Positions 1-8,463 of a stretch of 64,000 nt of DNA are shown piece by piece. The notes beneath the pieces were generated by a model. It searched no databases. It was given only the letters and a program-made list of their open reading frames with translations, and was not told the origin of the DNA. The position numbers and the translations under genes were made by a program. This DNA comes from Candidatus Phosphoribacter baldrii. GTDB taxonomy: Bacteria > Actinomycetota > Actinomycetes > Actinomycetales > Dermatophilaceae. Location: assembly GCA_016704565.1 (NCBI GenBank), contig JADIZV010000002.1:372001-436000 (forward strand), given 5' to 3'. Each line of letters begins with the position of its first letter. Position 1 is the first letter of the stretch.

Positions 1-237
1 GCTCAGCACGTCATCGTCCTCATGGAGCACGTGGCCCGCGACGGCACCCACAAGATCGTCCAGGAGTGTTCGCTGCCCTACACCGGCAAGCGGGTCGTCC
101 ACCGGATCATCACCGACCTTGCGGTCATGGACGTCACCCCCGATGGGCTGGTCCTGCGCGAGCTGGCGCCGGGCGTCACCGTCGATGAGGTGCGCACCGC
201 GACCGGCCCGGACTTCCGGGTCGAGCTCGACGGCTGA
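1..237 (+). CDS. 3-oxoacid CoA-transferase subunit B, C-terminal part
   Basis: The reading frame is open from base 1, so the gene begins upstream of the window; 78 residues remain. The fragment resembles the C-terminus of the beta subunit of succinyl-CoA:3-oxoacid (acetoacetate/3-oxoadipate) CoA-transferase: a MEHVARDG stretch, then GKRVV-RIITDLAV and the characteristic GLVLRELAPGVTVDEV tail. The alpha and beta subunits together move CoA between succinyl-CoA and a 3-oxoacid in the cytoplasm. Which 3-oxoacid is used cannot be told from this end. The gene converges on the next one and is followed by an inverted repeat at 269-303. Confidence 0.85.
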   Translation, partial: AQHVIVLMEHVARDGTHKIVQECSLPYTGKRVVHRIITDLAVMDVTPDGLVLRELAPGVTVDEVRTATGPDFRVELDG

Positions 238-268
238 GCAGCCTTCGCGTCGGACCCTCAGGGGTCGA

Positions 269-303
269 TCACGGTCACCACCTGGATCAGGCGGTGACCG
301 TGA
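269..303. terminator. Bidirectional terminator-like hairpin
   Basis: A perfect 11-bp inverted repeat, TCACGGTCACC (269-279) and GGTGACCGTGA (293-303), encloses a 13-nt loop between two convergent genes. The right arm overlaps the last codons of the minus-strand gene. There is no T-tract, which is usual in high-GC actinobacteria. A smaller GACCC/GGGTC hairpin lies just upstream at about 253-266. Confidence 0.55.
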
Positions 304-997
304 CGTTTTCGGCGGCCAGGCGCTGGGTCTGGTCACCGCTCGGGGTGGTGATGACGACGACCGAGCCGTCGGCCGCCCAGGCACTGAGCATGGCGCGCAA
401 GGCAGGTCCCAGCGGTCCGGTGACGTGGACGCGTGCTCGCTGCGGCCAGTCGCGGGTCACCACGACCTGCCCGTATGCCGTCCGCTCACCGTCCGCGCTC
501 AGCGCCGGCTCGGCGGGGTCGGCGCTGTCCCACGCCGCGAACTGGTCGCCGAAGCTGGACAGTTCCTTGGCCTCGTCGAGCACGTCTGCGGGCGTCTGCG
601 GGTTGCCCCGGGCCAGCGCAGCGAGGGTGACGAGCACGGCATACCGGCCGTCGTCGACCGTCCCGATGGCGACGGCGGGGGACGTGGTGACGACGACGTC
701 TGCGCCCGCCGCGTCGGGGCCGGTGATGACGTGGCAGCCGACCGACCAGGCGGCCAGGGCCCAATAGGCCGCGCGCCAGTGCAGCGGGAGGTCGAGGCCG
801 ACGGTGTTGCCGACGGTGACGTCGCCCTCGTCCTGCAGGAGGTTGGCCGCCTTGGCGACCCAGTTGGCCAGGGTCTTGGCCGACAGCTCGATCCGCTCGC
901 CGGTGGCGTCGTCGTAGCACGTGATCCGCGGGCGGGTGGCGTCTGAGCGCAGCATGGTGGCCAGGACGTCGGCGGGGGCGGGGGCGGGGCGCGGCAC
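287..997 (-). CDS. TIGR03089-family protein (truncated adenylate-forming-enzyme-like)
   Basis: The product has 236 residues and starts with GTG at 997. It looks like the N-terminal part of an AMP-dependent acyl-CoA synthetase: an early ITCYDDATGERIELS strand, LANWVAKAANLLQDE, GNTVGLDLPLHWRAAYWALAAW, then a TSP-like stretch. It lacks the C-terminal catalytic half and the P-loop. This matches the actinobacterial TIGR03089 family, about 230 residues long, whose function is not established. The start is supported by a leaderless promoter: TAGGCT (complement of 1004-1009) stands 6 nt before the GTG. It is divergent from the glycosylase gene. Confidence 0.75.
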   Translation of the reverse strand: MPRPAPAPADVLATMLRSDATRPRITCYDDATGERIELSAKTLANWVAKAANLLQDEGDVTVGNTVGLDLPLHWRAAYWALAAWSVGCHVITGPDAAGADVVVTTSPAVAIGTVDDGRYAVLVTLAALARGNPQTPADVLDEAKELSSFGDQFAAWDSADPAEPALSADGERTAYGQVVVTRDWPQRARVHVTGPLGPALRAMLSAWAADGSVVVITTPSGDQTQRLAAENVTVTA

Positions 998-1003
998 GGC
1001 GTC

Positions 1004-1021
1004 AGCCTACGTCGATAGAGT
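1004..1021. promoter_or_regulatory. Back-to-back leaderless -10 elements
   Basis: On the minus strand TAGGCT (1004-1009) lies 6 nt before the GTG at 997. On the plus strand TAGAGT (1016-1021) lies 7 nt before the ATG at 1029. Both fit the actinobacterial leaderless pattern, -10 hexamer then start codon. The two -10 boxes are only 6 bp apart, so their -35 regions must overlap the other gene's start. Confidence 0.6.
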
Positions 1022-1028
1022 CCGGGCC

Positions 1029-1952
1029 ATGACCGAGCCGGACGCCCAACGTCGTTGGCGCAGCCCGCGTCCGGTGCAGCTCGCGGCGATCATGGCCTCG
1101 TTCCGGCGGGGTGGCGGCGACCCGACGTTCCGGGTGGGGGCGGGCGGGTCGGTGGTGCGCGGCATACGGACTCCTGGCGGGCCCGCCACCCTCGAACTGG
1201 ACTGTGCCCCAAAGGAGTCCGAGGTGTCGGCGCGAGCGTGGGGGGCTGGGGCTTCGTGGGCGGTGGAGCAAGCTCCGGCGTTGCTGGGGGAGGGTGACGA
1301 CGCCGGTGGGTTCGTGGCGTTGCGCCCGCCAGTCGCTGCGGCGATCCGGCGCTTTCCCGGATGGCGGGTGCCTCGCAGCGGGCTGGTCCTGGATGCTCTC
1401 GTGCCGGCGATCATCGAGCAGAAGGTGACCGGCAAGGAGGCATTCAGCGGCTATCAGCGGTTGGTTCGGCGCTTCGGCGAGGTCGCGCCCGGGCCGTGGG
1501 GCGACGCGGGTCTGCGAGTGCCGCCGGATGCGGCCGGGTGGCGGGCGATCCCGTCGTGGGACTTCCTGGGTGCGTCGGTTGACGCCGGTCGTGCGGACAC
1601 GATCCAGCGGGTATGCCGGGTGGCTGGCTCCCTGGAGCGGCTCACCGCCGGTGCGCCTGAGGCTGGTCGGGCCGGGCTGCGGACGGTGCCGGGGATTGGC
1701 GTGTGGACGGCAGCGGAGGTGGCCCAGCGGGCCTGGGGCGATGCCGACGCGGTGAGCTTCGGGGACTACCACGTGGCGCGCAACATCGGGTGGACGTTGG
1801 TGGGGGAGGAGTTGGACGACGCTGGGTTGGCGCAGCTGTTGGAGCCGTATGCCGGGCATCGGTTCCGGGTCCAGCGGCTGTTGGAACTGGCCGGCCACCA
1901 GCGGCCGCGGCATGGCCCCCGGATGGCGCCGCGGACCCACCTGCCGAGCTGA
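1029..1952 (+). CDS. DNA-3-methyladenine glycosylase 2-like (HhH-GPD)
   Basis: A 307-residue base-excision repair enzyme of the AlkA type. In order, it shows a variable N-terminal domain, LVLDALVPAIIEQKVTGKEA at about 115-140, a helix-hairpin-helix TVPGIGVWTAAE near 219-232, and the GPD-like SFGDYHVAR loop, whose Asp246 fits the catalytic position. Such enzymes remove alkylated purines from DNA. The ATG at 1029 is chosen over upstream starts because TAGAGT lies 7 nt before it and no Shine-Dalgarno is present. The gene is followed by an unusual repeat/poly-G tract. Confidence 0.85.
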   Translation: MTEPDAQRRWRSPRPVQLAAIMASFRRGGGDPTFRVGAGGSVVRGIRTPGGPATLELDCAPKESEVSARAWGAGASWAVEQAPALLGEGDDAGGFVALRPPVAAAIRRFPGWRVPRSGLVLDALVPAIIEQKVTGKEAFSGYQRLVRRFGEVAPGPWGDAGLRVPPDAAGWRAIPSWDFLGASVDAGRADTIQRVCRVAGSLERLTAGAPEAGRAGLRTVPGIGVWTAAEVAQRAWGDADAVSFGDYHVARNIGWTLVGEELDDAGLAQLLEPYAGHRFRVQRLLELAGHQRPRHGPRMAPRTHLPS

Positions 1953-2014
1953 GCGGCACCTCCCCGCGCGGCCTTGGCCATGCCGAGTCTGCCCTGCCAG
2001 ACCTGCCCTGCCCT

Positions 2015-2270
<256 letters not shown>

Positions 2271-2289
2271 GACGGTCCTCGGGCTGAGG

Positions 2290-3516
2290 TCACGGACGTT
2301 GGTCGACGCGGATCGCGAAGCCCACCTGCAACCACCCGTGGGCGTCGCGGGTCGGCTCGGGAGCGATGTCGAACGCCACACCCTCACCCTTCAGAGCCAC
2401 CTGAAGCCGGGCAGCCACAACGCCGACGCCGAACGCGTCGACGCCGGACACGCTCAGGTTGCCCCAGAGATCGGTGGCGTCCTCGCCCTGGCTCACGGCC
2501 TCCGGCCCGGAGACGACGACCCCGCCCTGCCAGCGGTCCAGCTGCGGGCAGAACGCGACGTCCACGGCTCGCTGCACCTTGGCGATGAGCGTGTCGCCCG
2601 CGACCGGGCGCGGCCCGAGGGAGCTGCCAGGATCGGGGCCTGGCGGCACTCCGAGGGCGGCCCGGACCGCTTCCTGAGACCCCAGCGCGAACCAATCCCC
2701 GTCGCCGACCCGCACCAGTCGGCTCGCCCCGACACCCGCTATCGCCCCGACGCCACTGCCAACCCCAGTTCCACTGCCAACACTGCCAATCCCGGCGCCG
2801 CTGCCAGCCCCTTCCGCGCCACGTGCATGCTCCACAACCGGCAGCACCAGGTCGGCCAGGCCGCGCACCAGCGCCGCGGGCACACCGCTCGTCTTCCCTT
2901 TGACCAGGTCGGCAGCGGCCGCGATCTCATCCGCCACCGCTCGTGCGGTAACCTCAAGTGGTCGACCATCAGCATCGACCGACCCCCGCAGATCGTCGAG
3001 CACGCGCAGCCCGTGCGACCCCAACGCGAAGTCGACCTGACCCTCCCGCCAGGGCCGACCCGCGGTATCGGTGAGGACCACCGCAAAACCCCGCATCCCG
3101 GTGGCGGCACGAAGGGCGGCGTGCAGGTCGCGGCATACGGCATCGGGGTCGCGGGGGAGCAGGAGCAGCACGTCGCGTCCCCCCGTGTTGGACGCATCGA
3201 CCCCGGCGGCAGCCATGACCGGACCGGCCTTGCTCTGCACGATGCGGGTGATGCCACTCGCGCCCATCCGTTCGGCCACCACGCGAACCGTCTCCGCCGC
3301 GACGACGGCGTCCTTGTCAGCGGTCGGCGCGGTGAGGCCGAGCGCCTTGGACACGACCTTGCTGGAGACGGCGAGGATGTCCCCGTCATCCAGTGGGACC
3401 CCCGCCCGCCCGCACGCGGCCACGAGCAGGGTTGCGAGGTCGTCGCCTTCCGCAATTTCCGGTATGCCGTGCAGCGGGGTGACCGTCACAGCCCCGGCCC
3501 GAGGGCTACCGGTCAT
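2290..3516 (-). CDS. cofE: Coenzyme F420-0:L-glutamate ligase with unusual C-terminal domain
   Basis: The product has 408 residues. Residues 1-230 match the CofE/FbiB N-terminal ligase: VTPLHGIPEIAEGDDL at the start, DGDILAVSSKVVSKALG, a DTAGRPWR-like segment, and the conserved KGK-SGVPAALVRGL. It adds glutamate to F420-0. A Gly/Ser/Val-rich linker (about 234-257) leads to roughly 150 residues I do not recognise. Mycobacterial FbiB carries an FMN-reductase domain there, but I see no clear RRSIR-type nitroreductase motif. The ATG at 3516 overlaps the cofD stop (ATGA), so the two are translationally coupled. Residues GI at 15-16 use the rare codon ATA inside a GTATGCCG copy. Confidence 0.85.
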   Translation of the reverse strand: MTGSPRAGAVTVTPLHGIPEIAEGDDLATLLVAACGRAGVPLDDGDILAVSSKVVSKALGLTAPTADKDAVVAAETVRVVAERMGASGITRIVQSKAGPVMAAAGVDASNTGGRDVLLLLPRDPDAVCRDLHAALRAATGMRGFAVVLTDTAGRPWREGQVDFALGSHGLRVLDDLRGSVDADGRPLEVTARAVADEIAAAADLVKGKTSGVPAALVRGLADLVLPVVEHARGAEGAGSGAGIGSVGSGTGVGSGVGAIAGVGASRLVRVGDGDWFALGSQEAVRAALGVPPGPDPGSSLGPRPVAGDTLIAKVQRAVDVAFCPQLDRWQGGVVVSGPEAVSQGEDATDLWGNLSVSGVDAFGVGVVAARLQVALKGEGVAFDIAPEPTRDAHGWLQVGFAIRVDQRP

Positions 3517-4487
3517 GATCGGGCGAGCTCGACGCCTAGGTCGAGCGCGGCCCCGGCGATGTCCGCGGCCGCCGAGATGTCGGTCATGAGCAGGGGCCGA
3601 GCCCGGGACGTGACACCGGACGGCATCGCTGCGTCGGCGTCCGCGTCGTCCACCAGCCAGCCACCGAGGAAGTCGGCGTAGAGCGCGGCCACCGCGGACG
3701 ACGTCGCCGACACCCCGATCGCGGCCAGGCACGCATCGGCATGACCGCGCACGGGTCGCCCGGACACCAGCGGCGAGACGCCGACGACGGGGGCGCGGGT
3801 GCCGCGCAGCGCGTCGCGGACCCCGGGGACGCCGAGGATGATGCCGATCGAGACGACCGGATTGCTGGGCGGCAGCAGGACGACATCGGCGGTCCGGATC
3901 GCGTCGAGCACTCCGGGAGCGGCTGTCGCTCGGTCCATCCCCGCGACGACGAACCGCTGCGCCGGAACTGCGGCCCGCATCCGCACCCACCACTCCTGGA
4001 AATGCACCGCCTGGGGACCCCCACCTTCGTCCACGACGACGTGGGTCTCAACGGGGACATCGGTCATGGGCAGCAGAGTGACCCCGCGGTCCGGCAAGCC
4101 CCACCGGCGGGCCAGCCGAGCGGTCACCTCGCTGAGCGAGTGGCCCTGTCCGAGCCACAGGGACCTGGCGATGTGGGTGCCGAAGTCCTTGTCGCCCAAC
4201 GAGAACCAGTCGGGTGGGACGCCGAGCGCGGACAACTCGGCGTGCACGGCATACCCCTCGTCGGCGCGGCCCCACCCCTGGCCCTCGTGGACGCCCCGTC
4301 CGAGGGTGTAGAGCACGGTGTCCAGATCAGGGCACACCCGCAACCCGAAAAGGGTGATGTCGTCGCCGGTGTTCCCGATGATGGTCACGGTGCTGTCGGC
4401 GAGCGCGGGGGTCCGGTCGAGGTGGGCCAGGAGGCCGCGCAGGAATCGGGCTCCGCCCACGCCGCCGGACAAGGCAGTCACACGCAT
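3513..4487 (-). CDS. cofD: 2-phospho-L-lactate/phosphoenolpyruvate transferase (CofD/FbiA)
   Basis: 324 residues. It begins MRVTALSGGVGGARFLRGL, the typical nucleotide-binding start of CofD, followed by NTGDDITLFGL-CPDLDTVLYTL, DEGYAVHAEL, LGDKDFGTHIARS and LLPPSNPVVSIG. The enzyme moves the phospholactyl-type moiety onto the deazaflavin Fo to make F420-0 (in actinobacteria, dehydro-F420-0 from PEP). It is first in a two-gene operon with cofE. The start is supported by a leaderless promoter: CAGACT (complement of 4494-4499) is 6 nt before the ATG. Confidence 0.92.
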   Translation of the reverse strand: MRVTALSGGVGGARFLRGLLAHLDRTPALADSTVTIIGNTGDDITLFGLRVCPDLDTVLYTLGRGVHEGQGWGRADEGYAVHAELSALGVPPDWFSLGDKDFGTHIARSLWLGQGHSLSEVTARLARRWGLPDRGVTLLPMTDVPVETHVVVDEGGGPQAVHFQEWWVRMRAAVPAQRFVVAGMDRATAAPGVLDAIRTADVVLLPPSNPVVSIGIILGVPGVRDALRGTRAPVVGVSPLVSGRPVRGHADACLAAIGVSATSSAVAALYADFLGGWLVDDADADAAMPSGVTSRARPLLMTDISAAADIAGAALDLGVELARS

Positions 4488-4493
4488 GGGGGC

Positions 4494-4499
4494 AGTCTG
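4494..4499 (-). promoter_or_regulatory. -10 element of leaderless cofD transcript
   Basis: CAGACT on the minus strand is followed by 6 nt and the cofD ATG. No Shine-Dalgarno is present. Confidence 0.5.
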
Positions 4500-4626
4500 T
4501 CAGCCCGCCACGGATCGCCGGTGTCCCGTCCGCGCCACGCAACCGCCGTCAGGGGGGCCGTGAGCGCCGGTTTCGGGCCGAATCGGGGGTCAGACCGCGG
4601 AAAATCGCTCAAATATCAGATTCGGC

Positions 4627-4656
4627 TTGACGAAACGGGTATGACACGCGTGTAAT
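4627..4656 (+). promoter_or_regulatory. whiB promoter with embedded palindrome
   Basis: TTGACG (4627-4632) and TGTAAT (4651-4656) are 18 bp apart, a good sigma-70-type pair in an AT-richer patch. The perfect palindrome ACACGCGTGT (4644-4653) sits in the spacer and overlaps the -10 box, a place where a repressor could act. The transcript would carry a leader of about 100 nt before the whiB start. Confidence 0.55.
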
Positions 4657-4760
4657 TCCACCAGTGTCGTTCACATCGGTCGAGACCCAGGCATGGCTCT
4701 TGGGGGGGCGACGACCGCAGGACAGGTGGGTGCATGCCAACGAAGGGTCGAGGAGGCGAC

Positions 4761-5024
4761 ATGCACGAACTGCAGTTGGTGCCGATTGACGGTGCGCATG
4801 AGGAGGAGCTGGGGTGGCAGGAACGTTCGCTGTGCGCCCAGACCGATCCGGAGGCGTTCTTCCCTGAGAAGGGCGGGTCCACGCGCGAGGCCAAGCGGGT
4901 CTGCGTCGGGTGCGAGGTCCGGGTCGAGTGCCTTGAGTACGCGTTGGCCCACGACGAGCGCTTCGGCATTTGGGGCGGGTTGTCGGAGCGCGAGCGCCGC
5001 AAGCTGAAGAAGCGCGCGGTCTGA
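4761..5024 (+). CDS. whiB: WhiB-family transcription factor (WhiB2/WhmD-like)
   Basis: 87 residues. Four cysteines, C25, C48, C51 and C57, have the C-x22-C-x2-C-x5-C spacing that binds a [4Fe-4S] cluster. The G(I/V)WGG turn (GIWGGLSERERRKLKK) and basic tail complete the family signature. WhiB proteins partner with the principal sigma factor and regulate development, division or redox response; the WhiB2 assignment is inference from the short form and its position. The ATG at 4761 is preferred to one at 4734 because AGGAGG (4751-4756) stands at ideal spacing. Confidence 0.92.
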   Translation: MHELQLVPIDGAHEEELGWQERSLCAQTDPEAFFPEKGGSTREAKRVCVGCEVRVECLEYALAHDERFGIWGGLSERERRKLKKRAV

Positions 5025-5067
5025 GCGCGCCACTGCGGCCCAGCGCCGCACCGCCTCGAGGAACCTT

Positions 5068-8000
5068 GTGACCGCAACGCCCCCCGCGCCCGCCCAGCCG
5101 CCAGCACTCTCTCCGCCGGTCGCGCCTGACTCGACCCCGGCCACCCGGCGTCCGTTCGTCACTGCCATTCTCGTATGCCGTGTCGGCGCCACAGCCGCCA
5201 CGGCGACGGCGGCCGCCATCGAGGCACAGACGCGTCCCGTCGACCGCCTGGTGGCCGTTGACCTCACGGCGGGGATCGAGCTGGGCGCAATCCTGGCCGA
5301 CGCTGGGCTCGGATCCCACGGTGCCGTGTCAGCGGTGACCGTGATCCGGCCAGCGGGTTCCGGACGTGGACCCGGGTCTCGGCCCGGAACGAGCGCGGTC
5401 GGGCCGGTGGGGCCGCTGGTCAACGAGGTGGTGGCGCAGCTCGCGCCCCCTCCGCAGGCAAGCACCGAGTGGCTGTGGCTCGTGGCTGACGATGTCGCAC
5501 CCGAGCCCGATGCCCTGGCCCGGCTGGTCGACGCCGTGCGGCGTTCGCCCTCGGTGGGGGTGGCTGGCCCCAAAGTGCTCGACCGGGAACGACCACGCCT
5601 GCTCATCGAGGTGGGGCATCAACTGACCCGGTCCGGGCGGGTCATCGCGGACCCGTGGATCGGCGAGCCGGATCAGGGGCAGTTTGACACCCGGACCGAC
5701 GTCCTGGCCGTTGGCCTTCCGGGCATGGTGGTTCGGCGGGCTCTCTTCGAACAACTCGGCGGGTTCGAGGCAGCCTTCGGTGGGCCCGGCGAGGCGCTGG
5801 ATCTGGGGTGGCGCGCCCAACTTGCCGGCGAGCGGGTGGTCGTGGTGCCACGTGCCCGGGTCTACCTCGGCCCCCCACCAGCAGCCTCACTGCCGGACTC
5901 GGTCACCGGGCCGTCCACGGCCCCAACGGAAGCCCCAGCATCCCCTGCGTCGCCTCCTACCGCCCCTTCGGCTGCTTCGGCCCCATCTATTGCTGCCGTC
6001 CCATCTGGTGCTTCGGACAGTTTGGCCCACCGTCGGGCTGCCCGTAGCGCGGCTCGACGGGTCGCCCTGGCGCGCTGCTCACCGTGGGTCGCCCCGTTGC
6101 TCGCTGGGTGGGTCCTGGTGAGCTCGCTCGTCTCGGCGCTGGTCCTGCTCGTCCTCAAGCGACCGGCGCACGCCTGGGTGGAGCTCGGTGACCTCGGTGC
6201 CCTTGCCCATCCGGTCAGCGCCGTGGGGGCCCGGTGGCGCTTCCGTCGCCACCGACGCCTTCGTCGACGTGACCTCGCGACCTTGTTCGTCACGTCCGGT
6301 GACGCGCTGCGGCATACGGCCGACCGGGTCCAGGACGCGCTCACCCCGGACCGCAGCGAGCAGGACCGGGCGACGCTCGCCTCCGAGGCCGGCAGCGAGT
6401 CCGGGCCGGTCGCTGAGGAGGCTGAGGACCTCAACGTCCAGTCCGCGTCGATCCCCGAGCGGATCTTCACCAATCCCGGGGTCCTGGTGACCGTGGGGGC
6501 CGCCCTGGTCGGGGCCGTGGGTTTCCGGTCGTCGCTGCGCGGTGGGCTGCTCGACGCCCGAGGGACCGGGTTGGCCGGAGGCGAACTATCCCGGGTAGCC
6601 ACCGATGCCGCTGGGCTCTGGCATGCGTTCCGCGACTCCTGGCACGGGGCCGGCTGGGGAACCAGCGCCGACTCCGGTCCCTATGTCGGCATCCTCGCTG
6701 CCCTCACCTGGCTGGTCGAACGGCTGCCCTACGTCGGCGGTGGCCGATCGCCCGCGTCGGTCATGCTCGCGTGGACCCTCGTCCTGGGTATGCCGCTCGC
6801 GACCAGCGCGGCATACCTGGCCGGACGGGTCGTCACCACGGCCCGATGGCCGCGGGCGCTGGTCGCCCTGGCCTGGGGCACCACTGGTGTCCTGGCCACG
6901 AGCATCAGCCAGGGCCGGGTCACCCTGGTGCTGGCCCACATGGTGGTCCCGCTGGTGGCCGCGGGCGTCGTGCGGGCGGCCCGCGCAGAAGGAACGTTCA
7001 CGGCGGCGGCCGCAACCGCGTTGGGGGCGGGCGTCCTGGGGGCTCTGGTCCCGCCATATCTTGCGCTCGTCGCGCTAGCTGCGGTTGGCCTCGTTGTCGT
7101 CGGCCCTGGGTGGGCGCGGCGGGCGCGCGGGCTGGCGCTGCTCGTCCTGCCGCTGGGGTTGCAAGGAGCCTGGTTGGAGGCACTGCGTGACCCGGTGACC
7201 TGGCTGGCCGCCCCTGGGGCGCTCGACGCCGCCGGGGCCGGGGAGCCCCCGTGGTGGGCCTTGCTTGCCGGATTCCCGGATGGTGGGGCCACCTGGCTGC
7301 TCGTGGTGTCGTCGCCCGTCCTCATCGCGGGGGTGCTTGCCCTCATCCGGCGACCGACAACCCGCGGCCACGCCGTCGCGATGGCGTCGCTGGTCCTGCT
7401 GGCCCTCGTGGGCTTGGGTTGGGGGCTGCTCGCCCGGCGCGTTGTCGTCGGCTCCGCCCTGGGTGTGGGGGGAGCGCTTGAGGAGGCCACGCCCTGGCCG
7501 GGTATCGGACTCCAGCTTTATCTTCTGGCCCTGTTGGCCCTTGCCCTGCTCGGCTCGGTAGGGATGCGCACCGTTCTGCGTGGCACGAGGTTCGCTCCGC
7601 GCCGGGTGGTGGCAGGGACCGGGCTGGCCATCCTCACGGCGGCTGTCGTGACGTCGGGTGCCCTCATCGGGTGGTCGCGCCTGGATGGCGTCGTCGGGGT
7701 GGGATTCGACGCCCTGCCTGCCGTTGCGGTCGAGCAGGCCCGCGGCCCGGAGGCCAACCGGCTGCTCACTCTCGCGGTCAGCGACGCGGGAGTTGAGTAC
7801 GAGCTCATCGCCCGCGAGCCGGGGGACGTCCTGCGTGGCCCGACCAGGCCTGGAACTGCCGCCGACCCCGGAGTCGCGACAGCGGTCGCAGCACTCGTGG
7901 CCGGTCGGACCGGAACGGGGTCCGGGCCGGCCGCCGCGCTAGCCAACCTCGGAGTCGGGTTCGTCTCGGTGCAGGGCACCCCTGCGCCGGGTGTCATCCG

Positions 8001-8463
8001 CACGCTGGACGCCACGGCCGGACTCACCCGACTCGGGAACACCGACGACCAGATCCTTTGGCGGGTGTTGGCCCGGCCCTCGGTGACAACGCCGACCGAT
8101 GTCGTCCCGGCCAGTCGGGCCTGGATCACCACGGCCGACGGTCGCCCCAGCGCCTGGGTCCGCGTCGATGGAGCGCACGGCGCACTGTCGGCGCCGGTCC
8201 CGGCTGGTCCGACCGGCCGACGCTTGGTGCTCGCCGAGCCGCGGGAGTGGATCGACCACGCAGACGTCCGGTTCGACGGGGTCCGACTGGAGTCCACGGG
8301 GACGGGGCTGCCGACCTACGTGCTCCCCGAACGGCCGGGGTTGCTCACGGTGGACATTCCTCCCAACACCCCCCGGTGGTTCGCGGCCCAGCTCGCGTTG
8401 CTGGGGTTGACGGTCTTCCTCGCCGTGCCCTTCGGAAACCGCCGGTCCAGGAGGGTTCGATGA
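5068..8463 (+). CDS. Large membrane glycosyltransferase family 2
   Basis: 1131 residues, GTG start. Residues 25-275 form a GT2-like domain, including WLVADDVAPEPDALARLV (DxD-like region) and VGVAGPKVLD. A Pro/Ala/Ser-rich linker (about 275-310) and a basic patch precede a long multi-pass membrane region (first helix near 340, then about ten more between 470 and 890). A C-terminal extracytoplasmic domain and a last helix near 1110 follow. It overlaps the next gene by 4 bp (ATGA). This gene order (whiB, GT2, DUF5719, metallopeptidase-like, manB, SIS isomerase) is common in actinobacteria and fits cell-envelope polysaccharide assembly. The acceptor is unknown. Confidence 0.82.
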   Translation: MTATPPAPAQPPALSPPVAPDSTPATRRPFVTAILVCRVGATAATATAAAIEAQTRPVDRLVAVDLTAGIELGAILADAGLGSHGAVSAVTVIRPAGSGRGPGSRPGTSAVGPVGPLVNEVVAQLAPPPQASTEWLWLVADDVAPEPDALARLVDAVRRSPSVGVAGPKVLDRERPRLLIEVGHQLTRSGRVIADPWIGEPDQGQFDTRTDVLAVGLPGMVVRRALFEQLGGFEAAFGGPGEALDLGWRAQLAGERVVVVPRARVYLGPPPAASLPDSVTGPSTAPTEAPASPASPPTAPSAASAPSIAAVPSGASDSLAHRRAARSAARRVALARCSPWVAPLLAGWVLVSSLVSALVLLVLKRPAHAWVELGDLGALAHPVSAVGARWRFRRHRRLRRRDLATLFVTSGDALRHTADRVQDALTPDRSEQDRATLASEAGSESGPVAEEAEDLNVQSASIPERIFTNPGVLVTVGAALVGAVGFRSSLRGGLLDARGTGLAGGELSRVATDAAGLWHAFRDSWHGAGWGTSADSGPYVGILAALTWLVERLPYVGGGRSPASVMLAWTLVLGMPLATSAAYLAGRVVTTARWPRALVALAWGTTGVLATSISQGRVTLVLAHMVVPLVAAGVVRAARAEGTFTAAAATALGAGVLGALVPPYLALVALAAVGLVVVGPGWARRARGLALLVLPLGLQGAWLEALRDPVTWLAAPGALDAAGAGEPPWWALLAGFPDGGATWLLVVSSPVLIAGVLALIRRPTTRGHAVAMASLVLLALVGLGWGLLARRVVVGSALGVGGALEEATPWPGIGLQLYLLALLALALLGSVGMRTVLRGTRFAPRRVVAGTGLAILTAAVVTSGALIGWSRLDGVVGVGFDALPAVAVEQARGPEANRLLTLAVSDAGVEYELIAREPGDVLRGPTRPGTAADPGVATAVAALVAGRTGTGSGPAAALANLGVGFVSVQGTPAPGVIRTLDATAGLTRLGNTDDQILWRVLARPSVTTPTDVVPASRAWITTADGRPSAWVRVDGAHGALSAPVPAGPTGRRLVLAEPREWIDHADVRFDGVRLESTGTGLPTYVLPERPGLLTVDIPPNTPRWFAAQLALLGLTVFLAVPFGNRRSRRVR

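Noticed and set aside
3517..3993. Upstream in-frame extension of cofE into cofD
   Set aside because: The extension is Arg-rich shadow sequence of cofD. The ATG at 3516 overlaps the cofD stop in the usual coupled way.
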